A stretch of 64,000 bases of DNA from VGNY01 sp964549635 (GTDB taxonomy: Bacteria; Chloroflexota; Dehalococcoidia; GIF9; UBA5629), in contig CAZJVJ010000006.1 of assembly GCA_964549635.1 (NCBI GenBank), positions 36,965 through 100,964 on the forward strand, given 5' to 3'. Shown here in pieces: positions 8,440 to 16,138 of the stretch. Every line of letters begins with the position of its first letter. The stretch's first letter is position 1. The notes under the pieces were generated by a model, which worked only from the letters and a program-made list of their open reading frames with translations, had not been told where the DNA came from and did no database searches. The position numbers and the translations under genes were made by a program.

Positions 8440-9279
8440 ATGAAGAAAGAAGATATTATCGCTCTACTTAATCAAGACCTGGAGGGCGAACATGGTGCCA
8501 TCATTCAGTACCTGACCCATGCCTATGCTATGGGTGAGGGCGAGATGGCCTGCGAAATTGAAGCTATTGCCCGCGAAGAGATGCGCCACTTCGACTGGCT
8601 GGCTGAGACCATAGTGGCACTGGGTGGAAAACCTAGTATAAAAAGGGGCAAGATGCGTATGGAAGGCAAGTCTGTGCCTGAATGGATGAAAAACGATGTG
8701 CTTCTTGAGGAAGACGCCATAAACATGTACAGAGAGCACATTAAGGCTATAGACGACCCTAAGATAAAGCGTCTGCTAACACGCATCCTGTCTGACGAGG
8801 AGTCACATCATGGCGACTTTGCCCATTTTGTAGATAAAGCTGATAAGGAAGGTGCAAAAGATTTGAGAGGTGACCGCAAAGACAGGGTGGCTGAGGTTCT
8901 TAATTGGGGCATTGAACATGAGTACACCGTCATCCTTCAGTACCTGCTGCATTCCTACCTGGCGACCAACGAGGAGATGAAAGAGGAGATGCAAGATCAG
9001 GCGATAAATGAGATGCAGCACATGGGATGGCTGGCTGAAAAGCTGGTCGATGCCGAAGGGAACCCGAGGATGGAGCACACGCAGGTTGATACATCAACCC
9101 GGATGGGTGACATGTTGCGCGCTGACATCAAGATTGAAAAGGAGGTAGCTGCCGAATACGACCGCGCCGCCAAGGAAATCAAGGACGAGTACCTGAAGAA
9201 ATTGCTCATTCGAATAAGAGACCATGAAATCTACCACGTTGACGTATTCAGCGACTTGCTCAAGGAGGTTGAGAAATAG
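8440..9279 (+). CDS. Tandem-duplicated ferritin-like di-iron protein
   Basis: Two consecutive ferritin-like four-helix units of about 130 residues each. Unit 1 shows the di-iron ligand pattern GEHGAI, REEMRH, EEDAINMY, DEESHH; unit 2 shows EHEYTV, NEMQHM, EKEVAAEY, DHEIYH. Such proteins are bacterioferritin/rubrerythrin relatives that store iron or consume peroxide; here no rubredoxin domain is attached. The ATG at 8440 with TGGAGGT at 8427-8433 is preferred over an upstream GTG at 8419. A small inverted repeat GGGTA-TT-TACCC at 8312-8323 lies between copA and this gene. Followed by desulforedoxin and SOD, which supports an oxidative-stress role. Confidence 0.85.
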   Translation: MKKEDIIALLNQDLEGEHGAIIQYLTHAYAMGEGEMACEIEAIAREEMRHFDWLAETIVALGGKPSIKRGKMRMEGKSVPEWMKNDVLLEEDAINMYREHIKAIDDPKIKRLLTRILSDEESHHGDFAHFVDKADKEGAKDLRGDRKDRVAEVLNWGIEHEYTVILQYLLHSYLATNEEMKEEMQDQAINEMQHMGWLAEKLVDAEGNPRMEHTQVDTSTRMGDMLRADIKIEKEVAAEYDRAAKEIKDEYLKKLLIRIRDHEIYHVDVFSDLLKEVEK

Positions 9280-9346
9280 GACCTGAAATAGAAACAGGAA
9301 AATTAGTAATCACACAGAAATCTTATGGTAAAGAAAGGGGTTTTAG

Positions 9347-9472
9347 ATGCCAAAGGTAACGGCAGTAGGACAGGTTTTTAGATGTGAAATTTGCGGTAAC
9401 GTGGTTGAGGTGAAAAAGGTAGGCGGTGGTGAGCTAGTTTGCTGCGGTCAGCCGATGACGCTGCAAAGTTAA
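9347..9472 (+). CDS. Desulforedoxin (41-residue Fe(Cys)4 protein)
   Basis: Very short gene: 41 codons starting at ATG 9347 with AAAGGGG upstream, ending TAA 9470. It shows the desulforedoxin iron site, FRCEICGN (C13, C16) and LVCCGQPM (C32, C33), identical in layout to the N-terminal domain of desulfoferrodoxin. The catalytic superoxide reductase domain is absent, so it is an electron carrier like desulforedoxin rather than a superoxide reductase. It lies between the ferritin-like gene and the SOD gene, 30 bp before the latter. Confidence 0.92.
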   Translation: MPKVTAVGQVFRCEICGNVVEVKKVGGGELVCCGQPMTLQS

Positions 9473-9502
9473 AACCAAAATAATCAATAGCAGGAGGCAG
9501 GA

Positions 9503-10081
9503 ATGGCTTACGAAGCGAAAGACTACAGCAAGTTGATGGGTATGGAGGGTTTCAGCGAGACACTGTTAAAAAACCACTTCACACTCTATCAAGGCTACGT
9601 CACCAATACAAATAAACTGATGGACACGCTGGCTTCAATGCTTAAGGAGAACAAGGTGGCTACGCCGGAATACGCTGAACTTAAGCGCCGGCTGGGCTGG
9701 GAGTTCAACGGCATGAGGCTCCACGAGTATTACTTCGACAACCTAGGCGGCAAGGCATCGCTGGATAAATCGGGTAAGCTGGCAAAAAAGCTGGCTGAGG
9801 ACTTCGGCAGCTACGAGAGCTGGGAAAGGGACTTTAAAGCCAGCGGGACTATGCGGGGCATCGGATGGGTCATCCTGTACCAAGACAACATCAACGGCAA
9901 ACTTTTTAACCAGTGGATAAACGAGCATGATGTTGGTCATCCGGCCGGCTGTACCCCCATCTTGGTGCTTGATGTCTTCGAGCACGCTTTTATGGTCGAC
10001 TACGGGCTCAAGCGTGCCGATTACATAGAGGCCTTCTTCAAAAACGTAAACTGGGCAGTGGTGGAAGGTCGGTTGAAATAG
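9503..10081 (+). CDS. Iron/manganese superoxide dismutase
   Basis: Fe/Mn-type superoxide dismutase, 192 residues. All four metal ligands are visible: H25 (KNHFTLY), H74 (RLHEYYF), D157 and H161 (VLDVFEHAF). It converts superoxide to peroxide and O2, and the ferritin-like protein and peroxiredoxins nearby can deal with the peroxide. SD GGAGG precedes the ATG. Sequence is somewhat divergent from textbook SODs (HPAG instead of the usual region after the EH pair), as in other anaerobe SODs. Fe versus Mn preference is not readable by eye. Confidence 0.93.
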   Translation: MAYEAKDYSKLMGMEGFSETLLKNHFTLYQGYVTNTNKLMDTLASMLKENKVATPEYAELKRRLGWEFNGMRLHEYYFDNLGGKASLDKSGKLAKKLAEDFGSYESWERDFKASGTMRGIGWVILYQDNINGKLFNQWINEHDVGHPAGCTPILVLDVFEHAFMVDYGLKRADYIEAFFKNVNWAVVEGRLK

Positions 10082-10108
10082 AACTGAATTCGTAACGGGA
10101 GGTGCAAT

Positions 10109-10459
10109 ATGGGGAAGTTTGTTGAGGTGAGTAAAAAAGATGACCTCAGGAATGGCACTATGAAGGAGGTCTCGGTTGAAGGGCGTAATATCCTTCTGGC
10201 CAGAGTCGCTGACAGGTACTATGCCATAGATAGCCGCTGTCCTCACCTGGGCGGTAATCTGTCTCGCGGGCGTCTTGAAGGCACCGTGGTCACCTGCCCC
10301 CTGCACGGGTCCCAGTTCGATGTTACTGACGGCCGGATAGTCCGCTGGCTAAGAGTCTCTGGACCACTTCAGACAGTTGGTAAGCTATTCCGAGGGCCCA
10401 AACCAGTCGCCACTTACAACGTAAGGGTCGAGGATGATAGTGTCCTTGTTGAGATGTAG
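10109..10459 (+). CDS. Rieske-type [2Fe-2S] ferredoxin
   Basis: 116-residue soluble Rieske protein. Cluster ligands C44 and H46 in CPHLGG, C63 and H66 in CPLHGSQFD. No membrane anchor or signal, so it is of the ferredoxin or NirD-like kind rather than a bc-complex subunit. It follows sod by 27 bp and closes the oxygen-defence run. Electron partner unknown; an adjacent oxygenase is not seen. Confidence 0.9.
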   Translation: MGKFVEVSKKDDLRNGTMKEVSVEGRNILLARVADRYYAIDSRCPHLGGNLSRGRLEGTVVTCPLHGSQFDVTDGRIVRWLRVSGPLQTVGKLFRGPKPVATYNVRVEDDSVLVEM

Positions 10460-10556
10460 CAGGGACATGGACAATTCAGTTACCAGAATAAGTCAATCCC
10501 AGCATGCGATAACTTGATACGTGAAGGTTTGAAGCCGCAGGTAAAGAAGTAAAGGG

Positions 10557-12266
10557 ATGGATATAGACATCAATTTTATGATTGCGGGCGAAGCCGGGCA
10601 AGGAGTACAGTCGGCAGGCTTCTTGCTGGCAAAAGTTTTTGCCCGTATGGGCTATCACGTTTTCGCCGACCAGGACTATGAGTCCAGGATTAGGGGAGGT
10701 CATAACTTCTTCCGAATTAGAGTCAAAACTTCTCAGGTGAGGGCCATTGCCGAACCGATCGATATATTAATTACTTTAAACAAGGAAGGCCTATACCTGC
10801 ATCAAAACGAACTTGCGGACAATGGTGTCATAATCTTCGACGGCGAAAAAGGGAGTATCAAGGACAATGGTGGCAGATATCTCGCCATTCCTTTAGAAAA
10901 AATGGCGCTTGAAATTACCGGAAATAAATTAATGCTTAATACGGTTGCCCTTGGGGCTGCGTTGGGGATGGTGGGATGCGACTTTGAGACCTTTGAAGAG
11001 CCTCTAAAGGGACGCTTCGCCGGTGAAACAGGAATGCTCAATATGAAGGCAGCCAGGGCGGGCTATGATTATGTCAAAAACAGTTACAAAGGTGACTTTG
11101 GCTATTGCCTTATGCCTGTGGCCGGACCTGAAAGAATGTTGCTCAACGGAAACGAGGCAATAGCTCTGGGAGCAATGGCTGCCGGCTGCAAGTTCGTCGC
11201 CGCTTATCCGATGACACCAGCAACCCCCATTATGGAATATATCGCATCCAAAGCTAAAGATTTCGGTCTGGTGGTTATTCAGCCTGAAGATGAAATAGCC
11301 GCCATAAATATGGTTATAGGCGCCAGTTATGCTGGCGTCAGGGCAATGACAGCTACTTCAGGAGGCGGCTTTAGCCTCATGGTAGAAGGCTTAAGCCTGG
11401 CAGGCATGACCGAAACACCAGCGGTGGTGGTACTGGGACAGCGTCCTGGGCCTGCTATTGGCTTACCTACACGAACTGAGCAGGGTGAACTTGAGTTCGC
11501 CATCCATGCCGGCCACGGTGAGTTTCCCCGCGCCGTTCTCGCCCCTGCTACCATCGAAGATGCTTTCTGGTTGACAACCAAAGCCTTCAACCTGGCCGAA
11601 AGATATCAGACACCTGTTATCTTGCTAACCGACCACCACTTGGCAACTTCATACGCCACGACTGAAAAGTTCGACACATCAAAGGTGACCATCGACAGAG
11701 GCGTTCTTTTTTCAGAAACACATCCTTCAGCCTACCGAAGACACGCCATAACTGATTCCGGTATTTCGCCGCGGGCATTCCCTCTGCAACAGGAAGGCAT
11801 TCTGGTGGTGACTGACGCTGACGAACACAACGAGGAGGGCCACCTTATTGAGGATGCTGAAACCAGAACTAAGATGGTGGAAAAGCGGATGCGTAAATTG
11901 CAGGGACTTAAAAGCTCGATTGAGCCACCTCAGATTTATGGACCTGACAGAGCAGACTTGACCCTAATCGGCTGGGGTAGCACTTATGGCGCCCTATGCG
12001 AGGCTGTAAATATCCTGTTGGAAAATGGGGCCAGCGTCAACCTGTTACATCTGAAAGAGATCTGGCCATTCCCGGATGATAAGGTCTCCACCCTGCTCGG
12101 CGACGCTAGCAACTGCTGTGTAGTAGAGAACAATGCCACAGGACAACTCGCACATCTGCTGCGTGCCGAAACGGGCATAGCCTGCAACCACAGGATTCTC
12201 AAATATGACGGGCGTCCCTTTACACCTGCATACCTGGTTCGAGAAATTAAAAAGGTGCTCAGATGA
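10557..12266 (+). CDS. korA: 2-oxoacid:ferredoxin oxidoreductase, fused gamma-alpha subunit
   Basis: Subunit of a thiamine-dependent 2-oxoacid:acceptor oxidoreductase, probably 2-oxoglutarate type. Residues about 1-190 are the gamma domain (GEAGQGVQSAGFLLAK, SRIRGGHNFFRIR) and about 200-569 the alpha pyrimidine-binding and transketolase-C-like domains (GNEAIALGAMAAGCKF, YPMTPATP). This gamma-alpha fusion with a separate beta subunit and no ferredoxin-like delta subunit is the standard KorAB layout. Its stop overlaps the korB start by 4 bp (ATGA), indicating translational coupling. Substrate is assigned from layout, not from a diagnostic residue. The 97 bp upstream show no clear regulatory element. 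Confidence 0.92.
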   Translation: MDIDINFMIAGEAGQGVQSAGFLLAKVFARMGYHVFADQDYESRIRGGHNFFRIRVKTSQVRAIAEPIDILITLNKEGLYLHQNELADNGVIIFDGEKGSIKDNGGRYLAIPLEKMALEITGNKLMLNTVALGAALGMVGCDFETFEEPLKGRFAGETGMLNMKAARAGYDYVKNSYKGDFGYCLMPVAGPERMLLNGNEAIALGAMAAGCKFVAAYPMTPATPIMEYIASKAKDFGLVVIQPEDEIAAINMVIGASYAGVRAMTATSGGGFSLMVEGLSLAGMTETPAVVVLGQRPGPAIGLPTRTEQGELEFAIHAGHGEFPRAVLAPATIEDAFWLTTKAFNLAERYQTPVILLTDHHLATSYATTEKFDTSKVTIDRGVLFSETHPSAYRRHAITDSGISPRAFPLQQEGILVVTDADEHNEEGHLIEDAETRTKMVEKRMRKLQGLKSSIEPPQIYGPDRADLTLIGWGSTYGALCEAVNILLENGASVNLLHLKEIWPFPDDKVSTLLGDASNCCVVENNATGQLAHLLRAETGIACNHRILKYDGRPFTPAYLVREIKKVLR

Positions 12267-13117
12267 CGGTAACGCTGGATGATTACGCCGGAGGAACTAC
12301 AGCCTGGTGCCCGGGATGTGGCAACTTCGGCATTTTAAACGCACTTAAGAAGGCTCTAGTAGAGCTGGGGCTGGAACCATTCCGCGTACTGATGGTCTCC
12401 GGAATAGGGCAGGCGGGCAAGCTACCTCATTACACCAGAAGTAACGTTCTCAATGTCCTTCACGGCAGGACTCTTCCCGCCGCAGTGGCAGCCAAGATAG
12501 CTAACCCGGAGCTGGTAATAATCGCTCTGGGGGGTGATGGTGACGGCTATGCTGAAGGCGGGAACCACTTCATCCACACAATGCGACGCAACCACGATAT
12601 CACATACCTGGTACACAATAACCAGATTTACGGCCTTACCAAAGGTCAGGCTTCGCCTACCACAGATATGGGCTACGTCACCAAGACCACACCTGACGGT
12701 GCCTGGTTGCCTGAGAATCCTATAGCCGTAGCTATAGCTGCCGGGGCTACCTTTGTCGCCAGGGGGTTTGCCGGTGACCCTGAACACCTCGCTGGTCTGA
12801 TTAAGATGGCTATCCAGCACCGCGGCTTTGCTTTTGTTGATATTCTGCAACCGTGTGTCTCCTTCAACCGCCTGAACACCTACGCTTGGTACCGCCAAAG
12901 GGTATATAAACTACGAGACGACCTTTATGACCGGGCAGATAAGTTGAAAGCCTTTGAAACAGCTCAAGAATGGGAACAGCGAATACCGATTGGTGTTTTC
13001 TATAAAAAGGAATCACCCACTTTCGAAGAACAACTGCCAGCGTTGAAAAACGGACCGCTGCTCAAACAAAAAATTGAGCCGAAGGAGGTAGAAAAACTGC
13101 TGGACGAATTTATGTAA
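12263..13117 (+). CDS. korB: 2-oxoacid:ferredoxin oxidoreductase, beta (TPP) subunit
   Basis: TPP-binding subunit paired with the preceding gene. N-terminal WCPGCGNFGIL motif and the thiamine diphosphate/Mg motif GDGDGYAEGGNHF followed by NNQIYGLTKGQASPT are intact. 284 residues is typical. Together the two subunits would reversibly convert 2-oxoglutarate (or a related oxoacid) plus CoA to acyl-CoA, CO2 and reduced ferredoxin. Ferredoxin must be supplied from elsewhere. Confidence 0.93.
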   Translation: MTVTLDDYAGGTTAWCPGCGNFGILNALKKALVELGLEPFRVLMVSGIGQAGKLPHYTRSNVLNVLHGRTLPAAVAAKIANPELVIIALGGDGDGYAEGGNHFIHTMRRNHDITYLVHNNQIYGLTKGQASPTTDMGYVTKTTPDGAWLPENPIAVAIAAGATFVARGFAGDPEHLAGLIKMAIQHRGFAFVDILQPCVSFNRLNTYAWYRQRVYKLRDDLYDRADKLKAFETAQEWEQRIPIGVFYKKESPTFEEQLPALKNGPLLKQKIEPKEVEKLLDEFM

Positions 13118-13137
13118 ATCCTTTACGGAGGTATAAA

Positions 13138-14079
13138 ATGTCGTTAGAGGGAAAGCGCATTGCCATATTGGTTGAACAGGACTTTGAGGACTCTGAACTG
13201 GTTGAGCCGCTGAAGGCGATGAATGAGGCTGGTGCACAGGTGGTAGTCGTTGGCAGCGGTTCTCAAACTAGCTACAAAGGCAAAAGAGGCAGGGCAACTA
13301 TAAAGGTTGATACCAACGCCGATAAAGTTAAAGCCGAAGAATTCGATGCCATTATCATACCCGGCGGCTATGCCCCGGACAAGATGCGATTACACCAGCC
13401 AATGATAGACCTGGTAAAACAGGCATACGAGCAGGGAAAGGTGATAGCTGCCATCTGCCATGGCCCTCAATTACTTATCTCGGCTGACATCGTGAAGGAG
13501 CGCCGGGTCACATCCTGGCCTTCAATAACCGTGGACCTTAAGAATGCCGGTGCCATCTGGGTAGACCAGCCAGTGGTGCGAGATTGTAACCTCATCACCT
13601 CGCGGAAACCGGCTGATCTGCCAGAATTTAATAAAACCATAATTGAGACCATAAAGGGGGTAGCCACCATGGTGGAAAAAGAAATACTGAACAAGTATCG
13701 CACCGTAGCCGTAGTCGGCGCCTCGAGCAGTCCAGAACGTCCCAGCCACAGGGTGCTGAGCTACCTTGCTGACCATGGCTATAAAGTAATCCCAATCAAC
13801 CCTAATGAGAAGGAAGTAGCAGGAAAACCATGCTACCCCAACCTCAGCTCAATACCGGAAAGGGTGGAGGTGGTAGACATATTCCGCAGACCAGAAGAGG
13901 TTATGCCCATAGTCGATGAGGCGATAAAAATCGGCGCCAAGGCGGTATGGATGCAGGAAGGGGTGATTAACGAGGAAGCCGCAGCTAAAGCCAAAAATGC
14001 CGGCCTTCTTGTGGTTATGGACAAATGCATGCGCAAAGAGCATATGTGCCTCATCCAGGGTAAATTCGCGAAGTCTTGA
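13138..14079 (+). CDS. DJ-1/PfpI-type protein fused to a CoA-binding domain
   Basis: Two domains. Residues 1-175 are a PfpI/DJ-1 family class I glutamine-amidotransferase-like fold with the nucleophile-elbow cysteine C107 in AAICHGPQLL; relatives act as proteases, deglycases or chaperones. Residues about 185-313 are a CoA-binding (YccU-type) Rossmann domain with VVGASSSPERPSH, YPNL, and a KCMRKEH tail. An internal ATG around the domain joint (MVEKEIL) suggests the two were once separate genes. SD GGAGG upstream. It sits between korAB and a peroxiredoxin, suggesting a stress role. Confidence 0.88.
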   Translation: MSLEGKRIAILVEQDFEDSELVEPLKAMNEAGAQVVVVGSGSQTSYKGKRGRATIKVDTNADKVKAEEFDAIIIPGGYAPDKMRLHQPMIDLVKQAYEQGKVIAAICHGPQLLISADIVKERRVTSWPSITVDLKNAGAIWVDQPVVRDCNLITSRKPADLPEFNKTIIETIKGVATMVEKEILNKYRTVAVVGASSSPERPSHRVLSYLADHGYKVIPINPNEKEVAGKPCYPNLSSIPERVEVVDIFRRPEEVMPIVDEAIKIGAKAVWMQEGVINEEAAAKAKNAGLLVVMDKCMRKEHMCLIQGKFAKS

Positions 14080-14123
14080 CCGATTAGAAAATTTTGCTGT
14101 ATTGCTGTATTAAGGAGGATAGT

Positions 14124-14579
14124 ATGCCAGAACCTATAAAAACGGGGAGCCCAGCAAAAGACTTTACCTTAAAAGATCACAATAATAGTGAGTTAAAACT
14201 GTCTGACTTGAAGGGCAAGAAGGTGCTTTTGTCCTTTCATCCGCTTGCCTGGACCAAGGTCTGCGCTGACCAGATGAAATCGCTTGAGGAAAACCTGCCC
14301 AGGCTGGAAAAGTTGAACACCGTTGCCCTAGGAATAAGCGTTGACCCGGTGCCTTCTAAAAACGCCTGGGCGAAGGAGCTTGGCATAAAGAATACCAGGC
14401 TACTGTCCGATTTCTGGCCCCACGGCGGCGTGGCACAGACCTATGGCATATTCAGAGAAAAGGACGGGTTTTCTGAAAGAGCTAACATAATAATAGACGA
14501 AAATCAGCGGGTGATCTTCGTAAAGATCTACCCTATTCCCAAAGTCCCAGACATAGAAGAAATAATAAGCCAGCTGTAA
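14124..14579 (+). CDS. 1-Cys peroxiredoxin (AhpC/TSA, BCP-like)
   Basis: Thioredoxin-fold peroxiredoxin, 151 residues. The single cysteine, C47 in AWTKVCADQM, occupies the peroxidatic position and no resolving cysteine exists anywhere in the chain, so regeneration must use an external thiol or a partner. AAGGAGG precedes the ATG at 14124; an upstream in-frame start at 14094 has no SD and is rejected. The catalytic residue here is a normal TGC codon, in contrast to the TGA-containing peroxiredoxin at 43686. Confidence 0.9.
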   Translation: MPEPIKTGSPAKDFTLKDHNNSELKLSDLKGKKVLLSFHPLAWTKVCADQMKSLEENLPRLEKLNTVALGISVDPVPSKNAWAKELGIKNTRLLSDFWPHGGVAQTYGIFREKDGFSERANIIIDENQRVIFVKIYPIPKVPDIEEIISQL

Positions 14580-14621
14580 ATCGGTAAAATCAGCAGGGCT
14601 TTCACCGGAGGAGATAATCAA

Positions 14622-15347
14622 ATGGTCTCGAAGAAAAATAGCACGACCACATCGTTGGTGGTAACGGGCGTCATTTTCCTGCTGTTTACGCTCCTGCTCC
14701 CAGCTAGTAGCATGTCCTGTAAACCGACTACTTCCCCATCGCCGTCCCCACCTGAGCCCCCAACACCACCCACCACACCACCTCCACTTCCATCAGCGCA
14801 GCAGCCAGCTAAGTGGACGGCTGATGGCATCATTAGCGCCGGGGAATACACCAGAGCGAAGTCGTACAAAAATTTCGAAATAAGCTGGTCCAGTGATGAT
14901 AACCATGTCTACATTGGAATAAAGGCCAAGACCACAGGCTGGCTGGCATTAGGCATACAGCCAGGCTCCATGATGAAAGATGCCGATATGGTGCTCGGCT
15001 TTGTCAAAGATGGGCAGGTAACGGTTATAGACGAATTCAGCACCGGCGCCTACGGGCCACACCGCCCGGACACAGAACTTGGCGGGAGGAACGATATAAC
15101 TGAATACGGCGGTAGAGAAGAAGTTGGCTATACCGTAATCGAATTTAAGCGGGCACTAAATACCGGTGACAGATATGATCACCAGCTTTTCAAGGGAATT
15201 AACAAAATTATATGGGCAATAGGGGCCTTAGATGAATTTACACTGAAGCATACTGACAGGGGCTACGGAGAGATAGAACTAGAGACCGGGGGAGAAAAAC
15301 CTGCCTCTGTTCCCGGCTCTCAGCCACCTGATATTAACATTTACTAA
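14622..15347 (+). CDS. DOMON-domain lipoprotein
   Basis: Secreted lipoprotein: N-terminal hydrophobic signal ending in a lipobox around SSMSC, a long Pro/Thr/Ser-rich tether (residues about 35-65), then a DOMON domain (WTADGIISAGEY ... EISWSSDDNHVYIGIKAKT ... WLALGIQPGSMMKDADMVLG). DOMON domains bind heme b or sugars on the outer face. A small membrane protein with conserved histidines follows, reminiscent of cytochrome b561-DOMON pairs that move electrons across the membrane; heme binding here is inference. SD GGAGGAG upstream. Confidence 0.85.
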   Translation: MVSKKNSTTTSLVVTGVIFLLFTLLLPASSMSCKPTTSPSPSPPEPPTPPTTPPPLPSAQQPAKWTADGIISAGEYTRAKSYKNFEISWSSDDNHVYIGIKAKTTGWLALGIQPGSMMKDADMVLGFVKDGQVTVIDEFSTGAYGPHRPDTELGGRNDITEYGGREEVGYTVIEFKRALNTGDRYDHQLFKGINKIIWAIGALDEFTLKHTDRGYGEIELETGGEKPASVPGSQPPDINIY

Positions 15348-15348
15348 A

Positions 15349-15362
15349 CTGGTATATACCAG
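15349..15362. repeat. Perfect 14-bp palindrome between two genes
   Basis: CTGGTATATACCAG is a perfect inverted repeat starting 2 bp after the DOMON gene stop and 50 bp before the next start. It could be an operator half-site pair. No T-run follows, so it does not look like a terminator. Confidence 0.35.
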
Positions 15363-15411
15363 GGTAAGAAATACTCTTTGTGATTAATTGACCTATGTGC
15401 AAGGAGTGAAA

Positions 15412-15666
15412 ATGGATATATTTCCATTATTTATGAGCGCTATTCCTAAACTGATATTTGTCCTGGGCATCGTTAATCTGATAACAGGTTTTATGATACT
15501 AATCACCTGTCGCTGCATTGCCGGAGCAAAAATAGTCGGTAAGCTGATGGCATATCCCGCCTACCAGCGCTTCTTCAGCTACCACTGTTACATTTGGTGG
15601 GCCTTCTGGATATCAGTAATCGTCCATGCCATTCTGGCAATCACGCTCTCCGGCATACCTTTCTGA
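15412..15666 (+). CDS. Small two-helix membrane protein
   Basis: 84 residues with two predicted transmembrane helices, about 10-35 (IPKLIFVLGIVNLITG) and about 58-80 (WWAFWISVIVHAILAI). Histidines H55 and H72-like positions (SYHCYIWW, VIVHAIL) lie in or near the second helix and could hold heme. No family recognised. ATG at 15412 follows AAGGAGTG. It lies 64 bp after the DOMON lipoprotein, so it may be its membrane partner; that is inference from context. Confidence 0.7.
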   Translation: MDIFPLFMSAIPKLIFVLGIVNLITGFMILITCRCIAGAKIVGKLMAYPAYQRFFSYHCYIWWAFWISVIVHAILAITLSGIPF

Positions 15667-15752
15667 AAGGGCGTTATGTCACCATAAATGCCAAGAACCT
15701 GACCGCAAAAAATAGACTTCAGAAAATCAGAAATACTCAACAGGAGGGAAAA

Positions 15753-16076
15753 ATGGAGAGATTCGCTGGTAAAGCACATCTGCCCGGTGCTGACAAAGAG
15801 TGGGACATAGAGATTGAAATAGACTGGGCCGAAAAGGAAATCTATGTCCATATAACCGGTGCTCCCGGTGGAGTGAAGACCTGGATAGGGCTAGTTCCTC
15901 AGACTTTTGGCAATTACGAAATCGCCTTCAGGACCAGGGGCATACCCCCGTTGCTTACACACTGGTGGCACCTTGTCACTAGAAATGGCGGAGACCTATG
16001 GGGCATGGTTATCGGGCTTCCCAATGTCACGGGAGAATGGTCAACCTGCGTCATATGGCTCAAGAAAGTCAACTAG
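15753..16076 (+). CDS. Conserved-looking small protein, function unknown
   Basis: 107 residues, start ATG 15753 with AGGAGGG just upstream. It looks beta-rich and soluble, with alternating charged and hydrophobic residues (WDIEIEIDWAEKEIYVHITG) and many tryptophans (HWWHL, LWGMV, EWSTCVIW). No signal peptide or metal motif. Not recognised. It lies in the same-strand run between the small membrane protein and the YyaL-like gene. Confidence 0.6.
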   Translation: MERFAGKAHLPGADKEWDIEIEIDWAEKEIYVHITGAPGGVKTWIGLVPQTFGNYEIAFRTRGIPPLLTHWWHLVTRNGGDLWGMVIGLPNVTGEWSTCVIWLKKVN

Positions 16077-16138
16077 TCCCAGCACGCTGGACAGACAAGA
16101 ACACGGAGTAAAATTTCAGCACAATGAGGGGTGGTGCT

